From Acanthosepion pharaonis (taxonomy: Eukaryota; Mollusca; Cephalopoda; Sepiida; Sepiidae): DNA of 64,000 nt. Of the stretch, positions 13,101 through 28,100 are shown piece by piece. Positions within the stretch are counted from its first letter, which is position 1. Each line of letters begins with the position of its first letter. Location of the stretch: NCBI GenBank assembly GCA_903632075.3, contig CAHIKZ030000804.1, positions 2,124,501 through 2,188,500 of the forward strand, written 5' to 3'. The notes under the pieces were generated by a model. It was not told where the DNA came from and ran no database searches. It saw only the letters and a list, made by a program, of their open reading frames with translations. The translations under genes were made by a program, and so were the position numbers.

Positions 13101-16100
13101 AAGTTCATGTTGCATTGTAAAAAGTTCGTAAGCGGAAATATTTCCACAAAGAAATATATGATTGACTTTTGCATTTAATTGCTATAATAAAAAAGAAAAG
13201 TTCATGTTAGCATTTAGTTCGCCGTAATGGAAATATTTCACAAAGAAATATATGATTGACTTTTGCATATAAATAATTGCTATAATAAATAATTGTTTCT
13301 ACTGTTTCCCCACCAAAATCTGGATGAAATATTTCAGCAAAGAAATAGCAGGATTGAAAAACAGTTTTGTGGAAATATCACAAAGAAAATATGATTGACT
13401 ATAATAAATAATTGCTATTAAATAATTGTTTCCCCACCAAAATCTGGATGATTATATCAATATAGCGAATTCGTATTGAAGTTCATGTTAGCATTTATGT
13501 AAAAAAGAAAACAGTTCGTTGTAAGTGGAAATATTTCACAAAGAAATATATGATTGACTTTTGCATATAAATAATTGCTATAATAAATAATTGTTTTACT
13601 GTTTCCCACCAAAATCTGGATGATTATATCAATATAGCGAATTCGTATTGAAGTTCATGTTAGCATTTATGTAAAAAAGAAAACAGTTCGCCGTAAGTGG
13701 AAATATTTCACAAAGAAATATATGATTGACTTTTTGCATATAAATAATTGCTATAATAAATAATTGTTTCTACTGTTTCCCCACCAAAATCTGGATGATT
13801 ATATCAATATAGCGAATTCGTATTGAAGTTCATGTTAGCATTTATGTAAAAAAAAACAGTTCGTTGTAAGTGGAAATATTTCACAAAGAAATATATGATT
13901 GACTTTTTGCATATAAATAATTGCTATAATAAATAATTGTTTCTACTGTTTCCCCACCAAAATCTGGATGATTATATCAATATAGCGAATTCGTATTGAA
14001 GTTCATGTTAGCATTTATGTAAAAAAGAAAACAGTTCGTCGGGTGGAAATATTTCACAAAGAAATATATGATTGACTTTTGCATATAAATAATTGCTATA
14101 ATAAATAATTGTTTTACTGTTTCCAACCAAAAATCTGATGATTATATCAATATAGCGAAATATGTTAGCATTTATGTAAAAAAAGAAAACAGTTCGTAAA
14201 TTGAAAAATATTTGCAAAGAAATATAGGATTGACTTTTGCATATAAATAATTGCTATAAATAATTGTTTCTACTGTTTTACCCCACCAAAATCTGGATGA
14301 TTATATCAATATAGCGAATTCGTATTGAAGTTCATGTTAGCATTTATGTACAAAAAAAGAAAACAGTTCGTTGTAAGGGAAATATTTCACAAAGAAATAT
14401 ATGATTGACTTTTGCATATAAATAATTGCTATAATAAATAATTGTTTCTACTGTTTCCCCACCAAAATCTGGATGATTATATCAATATAGCGAATTCGTA
14501 TTGAAGTTCATGTTAGCATTTATGTAAAAGAAAACAGTTCGTTGTAAGTGGAAATATTTCAAAGAAATATATGATTGACTTTTGCATATAAATAATTGCT
14601 ATAATAAATAATTGTTTCTACTGTTTCCCACCAAAATCTGGATGATTATATCAATATAGCGAATTGTATTGAAGTTCGCGTTAGTATTTATGTAAAAAAG
14701 AAAAAACAGTTCGCCGTAAGTGGAAATATTTCACAAAGAAATATATGATTGACTTTGCATATAAATAATTGCTATAATAAATAATTGTTTCTACTGTTTC
14801 CCACCAAAATCTGATGATTATATCAATATAGCGAATTCGTATTGAAGTTCATGTTAGCATTTATGTAAAAAAAGAAAACAGTTCGTTGTAAGTGAAATAT
14901 TTCACAAAGAAATATAGGATTGACTTTGCATATAAATAATTGCTATAATAAATAATTGTTTCTACTGTTTCCCCACCAAAATCTGGATGATTATATCAAT
15001 ATAGCGAATTGTATTGAAGTTCATGTTAGCATTTATGTAAAAAAGAAAACAGTTCGTTGTAAGTGGAAATATTTCACAAAAGAAATATATGATTGACTTT
15101 TGCATATAAATAATTGCTATAATAAATAATTGTTTCTACTGTTCCCCACCAAAATCTGGATGATTATATCAATATAGCGAATTCGTATTGAAGTTCATGT
15201 TAGCATTTATGTAAAAAAGAAAACAGTTCGCTGTAAGTGGAAATATTTCACAAAGAAATATATGATTGACTTTGCATATAAACAATTGCTATAATAAATA
15301 ATTGTTTCTACTGTTTCCCCACCAAAATCTGGATGATTATATCAATATAGCGAATTCGTATTGAAGTTCATATGTTAGCATTTATGTAAAAAAAAAAACA
15401 GTTCGCCGTAAGTGGAAATATTTCACAAAGAAATATATGATTGACTTTTGGTATAAATAATTGCTATAATAAATAATTGTTTTACTGTTTCCCCACCAAA
15501 ATCTGGATGATTATATCAATATAGCGAATTCGTATTGAAGTTCATGTTAGCATTTATGTAAAAAAGAAAACAGTTCGCCGTAAGGGGAAATATTTCACAA
15601 AGAAATATATGATTGACTTTTGCATATAAATAATTGCTATAATAAATAATTGTTTTACTGTTTCCCACCAAAATCTGGATGATTATATCAATATAGCGAA
15701 TTCGTATTGAAGTTCATGTTAGCATTTATGTAAAAAAGAAAACAGTTCGCCGTAAGTGGGAAATATTTCACAAAGAAATATATGATTGACTTTTGCATAT
15801 AAATAATTGCTATAATAAATAATTGTTTTACTGTTTCCCCACCAAAATCTGGATGATTATATCAATATAGCGAATTCGTATTGAAGTTCATGTTAGCATT
15901 TATGTAAAAAGAAAAAGTTCGCCGTAAGTGGAAATATTTCACAAAGAAATATATGATTGACTTTTGCATAAATAATTGCTATAATAAATAATTGTTTTAC
16001 TGTTTCACCAAAAATCTGGATGATTATATCAAATAGCGAATGTATTGAGTTCATGTTAGCATTTATGTAAAAAAAAATAAGTTGCGTAAGTGGAAATATT

Positions 16101-19100
16101 TCACAAAGAAATAATATGAACTTTTATATAAATAATTGTTATAATAAATAATTGTTTCTACTGTTTCCCACCAAAATCTGATGATTATATCAATATAGCG
16201 AATTCGTATTGAAGTTCATGTTAGCATTTATGTAAAAAAAGAAAAACAGTTCGTTGTAAGTGGAAATATTTCACAAAGAAATATATGATTGACTTTGCAT
16301 ATAAATAATTGCTATAATAAATAATTGTTTCTACTGTTTCCCACCAAAATCTTGGATGATTATATCAATATAAAGGAATTCGTATTGAAGTTCATGTTAG
16401 CATTTATGTAAAAAAAGAAAAACAGTTCGCCGTAGTGGAAATATTTTCACAAAAGAAATATATGATTGACTTTTTATATAAATAATTGCTATAATAAATA
16501 ATTGTTTCTACTGTTTCCCCACCAAAATCTGGATGATATCAATTATATTGAATATAGCATTTATGTAAAAAAAGAAAAATTTGTAAGTGGGTATTGAAGT
16601 TCTTTGTTATTGCATTTAATTGTAAAAATCTGGAAAACAGTTCGCCGTAAGTGGAAAAAATATTTCACAAAGAAATATATGATTGACTTTTGCATATAAA
16701 TAATTGCTATAATAAATAATTGTTTCTACTGTTTTCCCCACCAAAATCTGGATGATTATATCAATATAGCGAATTCGTATTGAAGTTCATGTTAGCATTT
16801 ATGTAAAAAAGAAAAACAGTTCGCCGTAAGTGGAAATATTTCACAAAGAAATATATGATTGACTTTTGCATATAAATAATTGCTATAATAAATAATTGTT
16901 TCTACTGTTTCCCCACCAAAATCTGGATGATTATATCAATATAGGAATTCGTATTGAAGTTCATGTTAGCATTTATGTAAAAAAGAAAACAGTTCGTAAG
17001 TGGAAATATTTCAAAGAAATATATGATTGATTTTTTTGCATATAAATAATTGCTATAATAAATAATTGTTTCTACTGCCCCCACCAAAATCTGGATGATT
17101 ATATCAATAGAAGGAATTGTATTGAAGTTCATGTTAGCATTTATGTAAAAAAGAAAACAGTTCGCCGTAAGTGGAAATATTTCACAAAGAAATATATGAT
17201 TGACTTTTTGCATATAAATAATTGCTATAATAAATAATTGTTTCTACTGTTTCCCCACCAAAATCTGGATGATTATATCAATATAGCGAATTGTATTGAA
17301 GTTCATGTTAGCATTTGCGTAAAAAAGTAAAAACAGTTCGCCGTAAGTGGAAATATTTCACAAAGAAATATATGATTGACTTTTTGCATATAAATAATTG
17401 CTATAATAAATAATTGTTTCTACTGTTTCCCCACCAAAATCTGGATGATTATATCAATATAGCGAATTCGTATTGAAGTTCATGTTAGCATTTATGTAAA
17501 AAAAAACAGTTCGCCGTAAGTGGAAATATTTCACAAAGAAAATATATGATTGACTTTTGCATATAAATAATTGCTATAATAAATAATTGTTTTACTGTTT
17601 CCCCCACCAAAATCTGGATGATTATATCAATATAGCGAATTCGTATTGAAGTTCATGTTAGCATTTATGTAAAAAAGAAAACAGTTCGTCGTAAGTGGAA
17701 ATATTCCACAAAGAAATATATGATTGACTTTTGCATATAAATAATTGCTATAATAAATAATTGTTTTCTACTGTTTCCCCACCAAAATCTGGATGATTAT
17801 ATCAATATAGCGAATCTGTATTGAAGTTCATGTTAGCATTTATGTAAAAAAAAAAAACAGTTCGCCGTAAGTGGAAATATTTCACAAAGAAATATATGAT
17901 TGACTTTTGCATATAAATAATTGCTATAATAAATAATTGTTTCTACTGTTTCCCCACCAAAATCTGGATGATTATATCAATATAGCGTATTGAAGTTCAT
18001 GTTAGCATTTATGTAAAAAAGAAAACAGTTGAAGTGGAAATATTTCATTGTATTACTGCTATTTAATTGTTTACCAAAAATGATTACATCAATATAGCGA
18101 ATTCGTATTGAAGTTCGCATTTATGTAAAAAGAAATATTTCAGCGGAAATATTTCACAAAGAAATATATGATTGACTTTTGCATATAAATAATTGCTATA
18201 ATAAATAATTGTTTCACTGTTTCCCACCAAAATCTGGATGATTATATCAATATAGCGAATTCGTATTGAAGTTCATGTTAGCATTTATGTAAAAAAGAAA
18301 ACAGTTCGCCGTAAGTGGAAATATTTCACAAAAGAAATATATGATTGACTTTTGCATATAAATAATTGCTATAATAAATAATTGTTTTACTGTTTCCCAC
18401 CAAAATCTGGATGATTATATCAATATAGCGAATTCGTATTGAAGTTCATGTTAGCATTTATAAAAAAAGAAAACAGTTCGTGTAAGTGGAAATATTTCAC
18501 AAAAAGAAATATATGATTGACTTTTGCATATAAATAATTGCTATAATAAATAATTGTTTCTACTGTTTCCCACCAAAATCTGGATGATTATATCAATATA
18601 GCGAATTCGTGGCGTTAGATTTAGTTCATAAGTGGGTTAAAAGAAAATTTATGTAAAAAAAAAACAGTTCGTTGTTTCACCAAAATATTTCACAAAGAAA
18701 TAAATATGTTGATTGAAAACAGTTTTGAAATATAAATAATTGCTATAATAAATAATTGTTTCTACTGTTTCTGTTTCACCAAAATCTGGATGATTATATC
18801 AATATAGCGAATTCGTATTGAAGTTCATGTTAGCATTTATGTAAAAGAAAAAAAGAAAACAGTTGACTTTTGTAAGTGGAAATATTTCCCACCAAAAAGA
18901 AATATATGATTGACTTTTGCATATAAATAATTGCTATATTTAAATAATTGTTTCTACTGTTTACCCCACCAAAATCTGGATGATTATATCAATATAGCGA
19001 ATTCGTATTGAAGTTCATGTTAGCATTTATGTAAAAAAAAAACAGTTCGCCGTAAGTGGGAAATATTTTCACAAAGAAATATATGATTGACTTTTGCATA

Positions 19101-22100
19101 TAAATAATTGCTATAATAAATAATTGTTTCTACTGTTTCCCCACCAAAATCTGGATGATTATATCAATATAGCGAATTCGTATTGAAGTTCATGTTAGCA
19201 TTTATGTAAAAAAAGAAAACAGTTCGTTGTAAGTGGGAAATATTTCACAAAGAAATATATGATTGACTTTTTGCATATAAATAATTGCTAATAAAATAAT
19301 ACTGTTTCCCCACCAAAATCTGGATGATTATATCAATATATGAATTCGTATTGAAGTTCATGTTAGCATTTATGTAAAAAAGAAAAAACAGTTCGTCGGG
19401 TGGAAATATTTCACAAAGAAATATATGATTGACTTGCATATAAATAATTGCTATAATAAATTACTGTTTCCCACCAAAATCTGGATGATTATATCAATAT
19501 AGCGAATTCGTATTGAAGTTCATGTTAGCATTTATTGATTTTTAAAAAGAAAACAGTTCGCCACCAAATTGGATGTAAGTGGAAATATTTCACAAAGAAA
19601 ATATATGATTGACTTTTGCATATAAATAATTGCTATAATAAATAATTGTTTCTACTGTTTCCCACCAAAATCTGGATGATTATATCAATATAGCGAATTC
19701 GTATTGAAGTTCATGTTAGCATTTAAAAAAGAAAACAGTTCGTAAGTGGAAATATTTCACAAAGAAATATATGATTGACTTTTTTGCATATAAATAATTG
19801 CTATAATAAATAATTGTTTCTACTGTTTCCCCCACCAAAATCTGGATGATTATATCAATATAGCGAATTCGTATTGAAGTTCATGTTAGCATTTATGTAA
19901 AAAAGAAAACAGTTCGCCGTAAGTGGAAATATTTCACAAAGAAATATATGATTGACTTTTTGCATATAAATAATTGCTATAATAAATAATTGTTTCTACT
20001 GTTTCCCACCAAAATCTGGATGATTATATCAATATAGCGAATTCAAAAAAAAAGTATTGAAGTTCAAAGTTAGCATTTATGTAAAAAAATAAAAACAGTT
20101 CGCCGTATAGCGGAAAATTTTATGTAAAAAAGAACAAAGAAATATATGATTGACTTTTGCATATAAATAATTGCTATAATAAATAATTGTTTCTACTGTT
20201 TCCCCACCAAAATCTGGATGATTATATCAATATAGCGAATTCGTATTGAAGTTCATGTTAGCATTTATGTAAAAAAGAAAACAGTTCGCCGTAAGTGGAA
20301 ATATTTCACAAAGAAATATATGATTGACTTTTGCATATAAATAATTGCTATAATAAATAATTGTTTTACTGTTTCCCCAAAATCTGGAAAATCTGGATAA
20401 AGATTATTTATGTAAAAAAAAGAAAAACAGTTCGCGTAAGTGGAAAATTTCAAAGAAATATATGATTGAGCATTAATTGTTATAATAAATAATTGTTTTA
20501 CTGTTTTATTGAAAAATAAAAACATTGAAGTTCATGTTAGCATTTATGTAAAAAAAATAGTTTTGGAAAATATTTCACAAAGAAATATATGATTGACTTT
20601 TGCATATAAATAATTGCTATAATAAATAATTGTTTCTACTGTTTCCCCCACCAAAATCTGGATGATTATATCAATATAGCGAATTCGTATTGAAGTTCAT
20701 GTTAGCATTTTTATGTAAAAAAGAAAACAGATTCGCCGTAAGTGGAAATAATTGTTTTCACAAAAATGATTATATCAAAATATGATTGACTTTTGCGGGC
20801 GGAAATATAAATAATTGCTATAATAAATAATTGTTTCTACTGTTTCCCACCAAAATCTGGATGATTATATCAATATAGCGAATTCGTATTGAAAAGTTCG
20901 TTGTAAGTGGAAATATTTATGTTAGCATTTATGTAAAAAAAAAACAGTTCGCCGTAAGTGGAAATATTTCAAAAAGAAAATATATGATTGACTTTGCATA
21001 TAAATAATTGCTATAATAAATAATTGTTTCTACTGTTTCCCCACCAAAATCTGGATGATTATATCAATATAGCGAATTCGTATTGAAGTTCATGTTAGCA
21101 TTTATGTAAAAAAGAAAAACAGTTCGCCGTAAAAGTGAAAAATATTTCACAAAGAAATATATGATTGACTTTTCAATATATAAATAATTGCTATAATAAA
21201 TAATTGTTTCTACTGTTTCCCCACCAAAATCTGGATGATTATATCAATATAGCGAATTCGTATTGAAGTTCATGTTAGCATTTATGTAAAAAGAAAACAG
21301 TTCGTTGTAAGTGGAAATATTTCACAAAAGAAATATATGATTGACTTTTGCATATAAATAATTGCTATAATAAATAATTGTTTCTACTGTTTCCCACCAA
21401 AATCTGGATGATTATATCAATATAGCGAATTCGTATTGAAGTTCATGTTAGCATTTATGTAAAAAAAAAAACAGTTCGCCGTAAGTGGAAATATTTTCAC
21501 AAAGAAATATATGATTGACTTTTGCATATAAATAATTGCTATAATAAATAATTGTTTCACTGTTTCCCCACCAAAATCTGGATGATTATTCAATATCGAA
21601 ATATAGCATTTATGTAAAAAAAAAAACAGTTCGGTTGTAAGTGGAAATATTTCACAAAGAAATATATGATTGACATTGTTAGCTATAATAAATAATTTAT
21701 GTTTCCACCAAAAATGATTATATCAATAAAACGAATTGAAGTTCGCCGTAAGTGGAAATATAAAACAAAGAAATATATGATTGAATTTTTGCATATAAAT
21801 AATTGCTATAATAAATAATTGTTTCTACTGTTTCCCCACCAAAATCTGGATGATTATATCAATATAGCGAATTCGTATTGAAGTTCATGTTAGCATTTAT
21901 GTAAAAAAAAACAGTTCGTTGTAAGTGGAAATATTTCACAAAAGAAATATATGATTGACTTTGCATATATAATAACTTGTTCGCCCACCAAAATATAAAT
22001 CAATATTGAATTCTATAGTTCATGTTAAATAAAAAAAATTGTTTCGTATGTTAGCATTTATGGAAAATATTTCCCAAAGAAATATATGATTGACTTTTTG

Positions 22101-25100
22101 ATTAATTGCTATAAAATAATTGTTTACTGTTTCCACCAAAATCTGGATGATTATATCAATATAGCGAATTGCATTGAAGTTCATGTTAGCATTTTGTAAA
22201 AAAGAAAAACAGTTCGCCGTAAGTGGAAATATTTCACAAAAAAATATATGATTGACTTTGCATATAAATAATTGCTATAATAAATAATTGTTTCTACTGT
22301 TTCCCCACCAAAATCTGGATGATTATATCAATATAGCGAATTCGTATTGAAGTTCATGTTAGCATTTATGTAAAAAGAAAAACAGTTCGTTGTAAGTGGA
22401 AATATTTCACAAAGAAATATATGATTGATTTTTGCATATAAATAATTGCTATAATAAATAATTGTTTCTACTGTTTCCCCACCAAAATCTGGATGATTAT
22501 ATCAATATAGCGAATTCATTGAAGTTCATGTTAGCATTTATGTCACCAAAAAAGAAACAGAAAACAGTTCGCCGTGATTGATTTTTGCATATAAATAATA
22601 TTTAACAATTGACTGTTTCCACCAAAATCTGGATGATTATATCAATTATAGCGAACTTTCATGTTAGCATTTATGTAAAAAAAAAACATTGAAATATTTC
22701 ACAAAGAAATATAATTGACTTTTTGCATATAATAATTGCTATAATAAATAATTGTTTCTACTGTTTCCCCACCAAAATCTGGATGATTATATCAATATAG
22801 CGAATTCGTATTGAAGTTCATGTTAGCATTTATGTAAAAAAAGAAAACAGTTCGCCGTAAGTGGAAATATTTCTAAAAGAAATATATGATTGACTTTTGC
22901 ATATAAATAATTGCTATAATAAATAATTGTTTCTACTGTTTCCCCACCAAAATCTGGATGATTATATCAATATAGCGAATTCGTATTGAAGTTCATGTTA
23001 GCATTTATGTAAAAAAGAAAACAGTTCGCCGTAAGTGGAAATATTTCACAAAGAAATATATGATTGACTTTTGCATATAAATAATTGCTATAATAAATAA
23101 TTGTTTCTACTGTTTCGCCACCAAAATCTGGATGATTATATCAATATAGCGAATTCGTATTGAAGTTCATGTTAGCATTTATGTAAAAAAAGAAAACAGT
23201 TCGTCGTAAGTGGAAAGGCATTTTTACAAAGAAATATATGATTGACTTTGCAAATAAATAATTGCTATAATAAATAATTGTTTTCTACTGTTTCCCACCA
23301 AAATCTGGATGATTATATCAATATAGCGAATTGTATTGAAGTTCATGTTAGCATTTATGTAAAAAGAAAAACAGTTCATACGTAAGTGGAAATATTTCAC
23401 AAAGAAATATATGATTGACTTTTGCATATAAATAATTGCTATAATAAATAATTGTTTTACTGTTTCCCCACCAAAATCTGGATGATTATATCAATATAGC
23501 GAATTGTATTGAAGTTCATGTTAGCATTTATAAAAAAAAGAAAACAGTTCGTGTAAGTGGAAATATTTCACAAAGAAATATATGATTGACTTTTGCATAT
23601 AAATAATTGCTATAAATAATAAACAATTGTTTCAAAAACTGGATGATTATATCAATATAGCCACCAAAATCTGGATGATTATATCAATAATTGCTATAAT
23701 AACAATTGAAGTTTCGCCACCAAAATCTGGAATTCAATATAGCGAATTGAAAGTTCATGTTAGCATTTATGTAAAAAGAAAAAACAGTTCGCCGTAAGTG
23801 GAAATATTTCACAAAGAAATATATGATTGACTTTTGCATATAAATAATTGCTATAATAAATAATTGTTTCTACCGTTTCCCCACCAAAATCTGGATGATT
23901 ATATCAATATAGCGAATTGGGTATTGAAGTTCATGTTAGCATTTATGTAAAAAAAGAAAACAGTTCGCCGTAAGTGGAAATATTTCACAAAGAAATATAT
24001 GATTGACTTTTGCATATAAATAATTGCTATAATAAATAATTGTTTCTACTGTTTTCCCACCAAAATCTGGATGATTATATCAATATAGCGAATTGTATTG
24101 AAGTTCATGTTAGCATTTATAAAAAAAGAAAAAACAGTTCAAGGTAAGTGGAAATATTTCAACAAAAAATATATGATTGACTTTTGCATATAAATAATTG
24201 CTATAATAAATAATTGTTTCTACTGTTTCCCACCAAAATCTGGATGATTATATCAATATAGCGAATTCGTATTGAAGTTCATGTTAGCATTATAAAAAAA
24301 GAAAACAGTTCGCCGTAAGTGGAAATATTTCACAAAGAAATATATGATTGACTTTTGCATATAAATAATTGCTATAATAAATAATTGTTTCTACTGTTTC
24401 CTAACCAAAATCTGGATGATTATATCAATATAGCGGAATTCGTATTGAAGTTCATGTTATATTTATGTAAAAAAAAACAGTTCGCCGTAAGTGGAAATAT
24501 TTCACAAAGAAATATATGATTGACTTTGCATATAAATAATTGCTATAATAAATAATTGTTTCTGTTCCCCACCAAAATCTGGATGATTATATCAATATAG
24601 CGAATTGCATTGAAGTTCATGTTAGCATTTATGTAAAAAAGAAAACAGTTCGTCGTAAGGGAAATATTTCACAAAGAAATATATGATTGACTTTTTGCAT
24701 ATAATAATAGTGCTATAATAAATAATTGTATTTTCATGTTACTGTTTCGCCACCAAAATCTGGATGATTATATCTATAAATAATATAGCGAATTCGATAT
24801 TGAAGTTCGCGTTAGTTCATTTATGTAAAAAAGAAAACAGTTCGCCGTAAGTGGAAAATTTATAGGATTGACTACAAAGATCTGAATATCAATATGATTG
24901 AGTTCATGTTAGCATTTTATGTAAAAAAGAAAAGTTTGCTGTAAGGAAAATATTTCACAAAGAAAATAATTGCTATAAATAATTGCTATAATAAATAATT
25001 GTTTTACTGTTTCCCCACCAAAATCTGGATGATTATATCAATATATGAATTGTATTGAAGTTCATGTTAGCATTTATGTAAAAAAGAAACAGTTCGTTGT

Positions 25101-28100
25101 AAGTGGGAAATATTTCATAAAGAAATATATGATTGACTTTTTATATAACAATTGCTATAATAAATAATTGTTTCTACTGTTTCCACCAAAAATCTGGATG
25201 ATTATATCAATATAGCGAATTGTGCATTGAAGTTCATGTTAGCATTTATGTAAAAAGAAAACAGTTCGTCGTGGTGAAATATTTCAAAGAAATATATGAT
25301 TGACTTTTTTTGCATATAAAATAATTGCTATAATAAATAATTGTTTCTACTGTTTCACTCAAAATCTGGATGATTATATCAATATAGCGAATTGTATTGA
25401 AAACAGTTCATGTTAGCATTTATGTAAAAAAGAAAACAGTTCAATATTGAAAGTTAGCATTTGGAAAAACAGTTTCACAAAGAAATATATGATTGACTTG
25501 CATATAAATAATTGCTATAATAAATAATTGTTTATTGTTTCCCCACCAAAATCTGGATGATTTATCAATATAGCGAATTCGTATTGAAGTCTATGTTAGC
25601 ATTTATGTAAAAAGAAAAACAGTTCGTTGTAAGTGGAAATATTTCACAAAAGAAATATATGATTGACTTTTTGCATATAAATAATTGCTATAATAAATAA
25701 TTGTTTCTACTGTTTCCCCACCAAAATCTGGATGATTATATCAATATAGCGAATTGGGTATTGAAGTTCATGGTTAGAAATATATTTGACTTTTGTACAT
25801 AAAAAAGAAAATAACAGTTCGTGGGTATTGAAGGAAATATTTCACAAAGAAATATATGATTGACTTTTGCATATAAATAATTGCTATAATAAATAATTGT
25901 TTCTACTGTTTTAAAAAAGCCACCAAAGAAAATCTGGATGATTATATCAATATATAGCGAATTCGTATTGAAGTTCATGTTAGCATTTATGTAAAAAAGA
26001 AAACAGTTCGCCGTAAGTGGAAATATTTCTACAAAGAAATATATGATTGACTTTTTGCATATAAATAATTTATAATAAATAATTGTTTCTACTGTTTCGC
26101 CACCAAAATCTGGATGATTATATCAATATAGCATTTATGTAAAAGAAAAAATTGCATGGGAAGATTTCAAAGAAATATATGATTACTTTGCATATAAATA
26201 ATTGCTATAATAAATAATTTATGTTTAAAAAAGAAAATCAATATAGTTCGTCCATTTATAAAAAAGAAAAATAATTGCCGTAAGTGGAAATATTTCACAA
26301 AAGAAATATATGATTGACTTTGCATATAAATAATTGCTATAATAAATAATTGTTTCTACTGTTTCCCCACCAAAATCTGGATGATTATCAACATAGCGAA
26401 TTCTGTATTGAAGTTCATGTTAGCATTTATGTAAAAAAAAAACAGTTCGCCGGGTGGAAATATTTCACAAAGAAATATATGATTGACTTTTGCATATAAA
26501 TAATTGCTATAATAAATAATTGTTTCTACTGTCAAGCCACAAAATCTGGATGATTATATCAATATAGCGAATTCGTATTGAAGTTCATATTAGCATTTAT
26601 GTAAAAAGAAAACAGTTCGCCGTAAGTGGAAATATTTCAAAAGAAATATATGATTGACTTTTGCATATAAATAATTGCTATAATAAATAATTGTTTCTAC
26701 TGTTTCCCCCAAAATCCAAAATCTGGAACGTAATATTATATCAATAAAGAAAAATTCGTGAAATTCAAAGAAATATAATTTCATGTTAGCATTTATTGTT
26801 TTGTTTCACCAAAAGAAAATGAATCTGTTTGTACAGTAAAAAGGAAACATTTCACAAAGAAAATATATGATTGACTTTTGCATATAAATAATTGCTATAA
26901 TAAATAATTGTTTCTACTGTTTCCCCACCAAAATCTGGATGATTTATATCGAATTCGTATGAAGCGTTAATTTATGTATTGAAGGGTTCATATAACAATT
27001 GCTATAATTGGCAAAAAAAGAAAACAGTTCGCCGTAAGTGGAAATATTTCACAAAGAAATATATGATTGACTTTGCATATAAATAATTGCTATAATAAAT
27101 AATTGTTTCTACTGTTTCACCAAAAATCTGGGATGATTATATCAATATAAAGGAATTCGAAGTTCATGTTAGCATTTGTAAAAAAAAAAAACAGTTTCCG
27201 TAGTGGAAATATTTCACAAAAAGAAATATATGAGCATTTATGCTATAAAAAAAAGTTTCCCACCAAAATCTGATGATTATATCAATAGCGAATGTATTGA
27301 AGTTCATGTTAGCATTTATGTAAAAAAACAAAGAAATATATGATTGACTTTGCATAAATAATTGCTATAATAAATAATTGTTTTTACTGTTTCGCCACCA
27401 AAATCTGGATGATTATATCAATATAGCGAATTGACTTGTTAGCATTTGGTAAATCAAATAAAACAGTTTGGAAATATTTCAAAGAAATATATGACATTTG
27501 ACTTTGTTTCCACCAAAATCTGGATGATTATATCAATATAGCGAATTCGTATTGAAGTTCATGTTAGCATTTATGTAAAAAAAGAAAACAGTTCATTGTA
27601 AGTGGGAAATATTTCACAAAAAGAAAATATATGATTGACTTTGCATATAAATAATTGCTATAATAAATAATTGTTTCTACTGTTTCCCACCAAAATCTGG
27701 ATGATTATATCAATATAGCGAATTGTATTGAAGTTCATATTGGCATTTATGTAAAAAGAAAAACAGTTCGTTGTAAGTGGAAATATTAAAACAAAGAAAT
27801 ATATGATTGACTTTTATATAAATAATTGTATAATAAATAATTGTTTCTTTGTTTCCCCACCAAAATCTGGATGATTATATCAATATAGCGAAAAATTCGT
27901 ATTGCATATAAATAATTATAATAAATAAAGTTCATGTTAGCATTTATGTAAAAAAGAAAACAGTTCGCCGTAAGTGGAAATATTTCAAAAAGAAATATAT
28001 GATTGACTTTTGCATATAAATAATTGCTATAATAAATACTGTTGTTACTGTTTCCCCACCAAAATCTGATGATTATATCAATATAGCGAATTCGTATTTG

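Noticed and set aside
14139..14180. Hammerhead-like CTGATGA ... TATATCAATATA ... GCGAAA in a satellite monomer
   Set aside because: Most monomers read CTGGATGA with an extra G and GAAT, not GAAA. No helix I or III partner is evident, and the match appears only in copies with single-base deletions.
16902..17213. 103-codon minus-strand open frame in the satellite
   Set aside because: It arises because the 174-bp period keeps frame and a one-base loss removes the consensus stop. Composition is AT-driven and the frame is not kept in most monomers.
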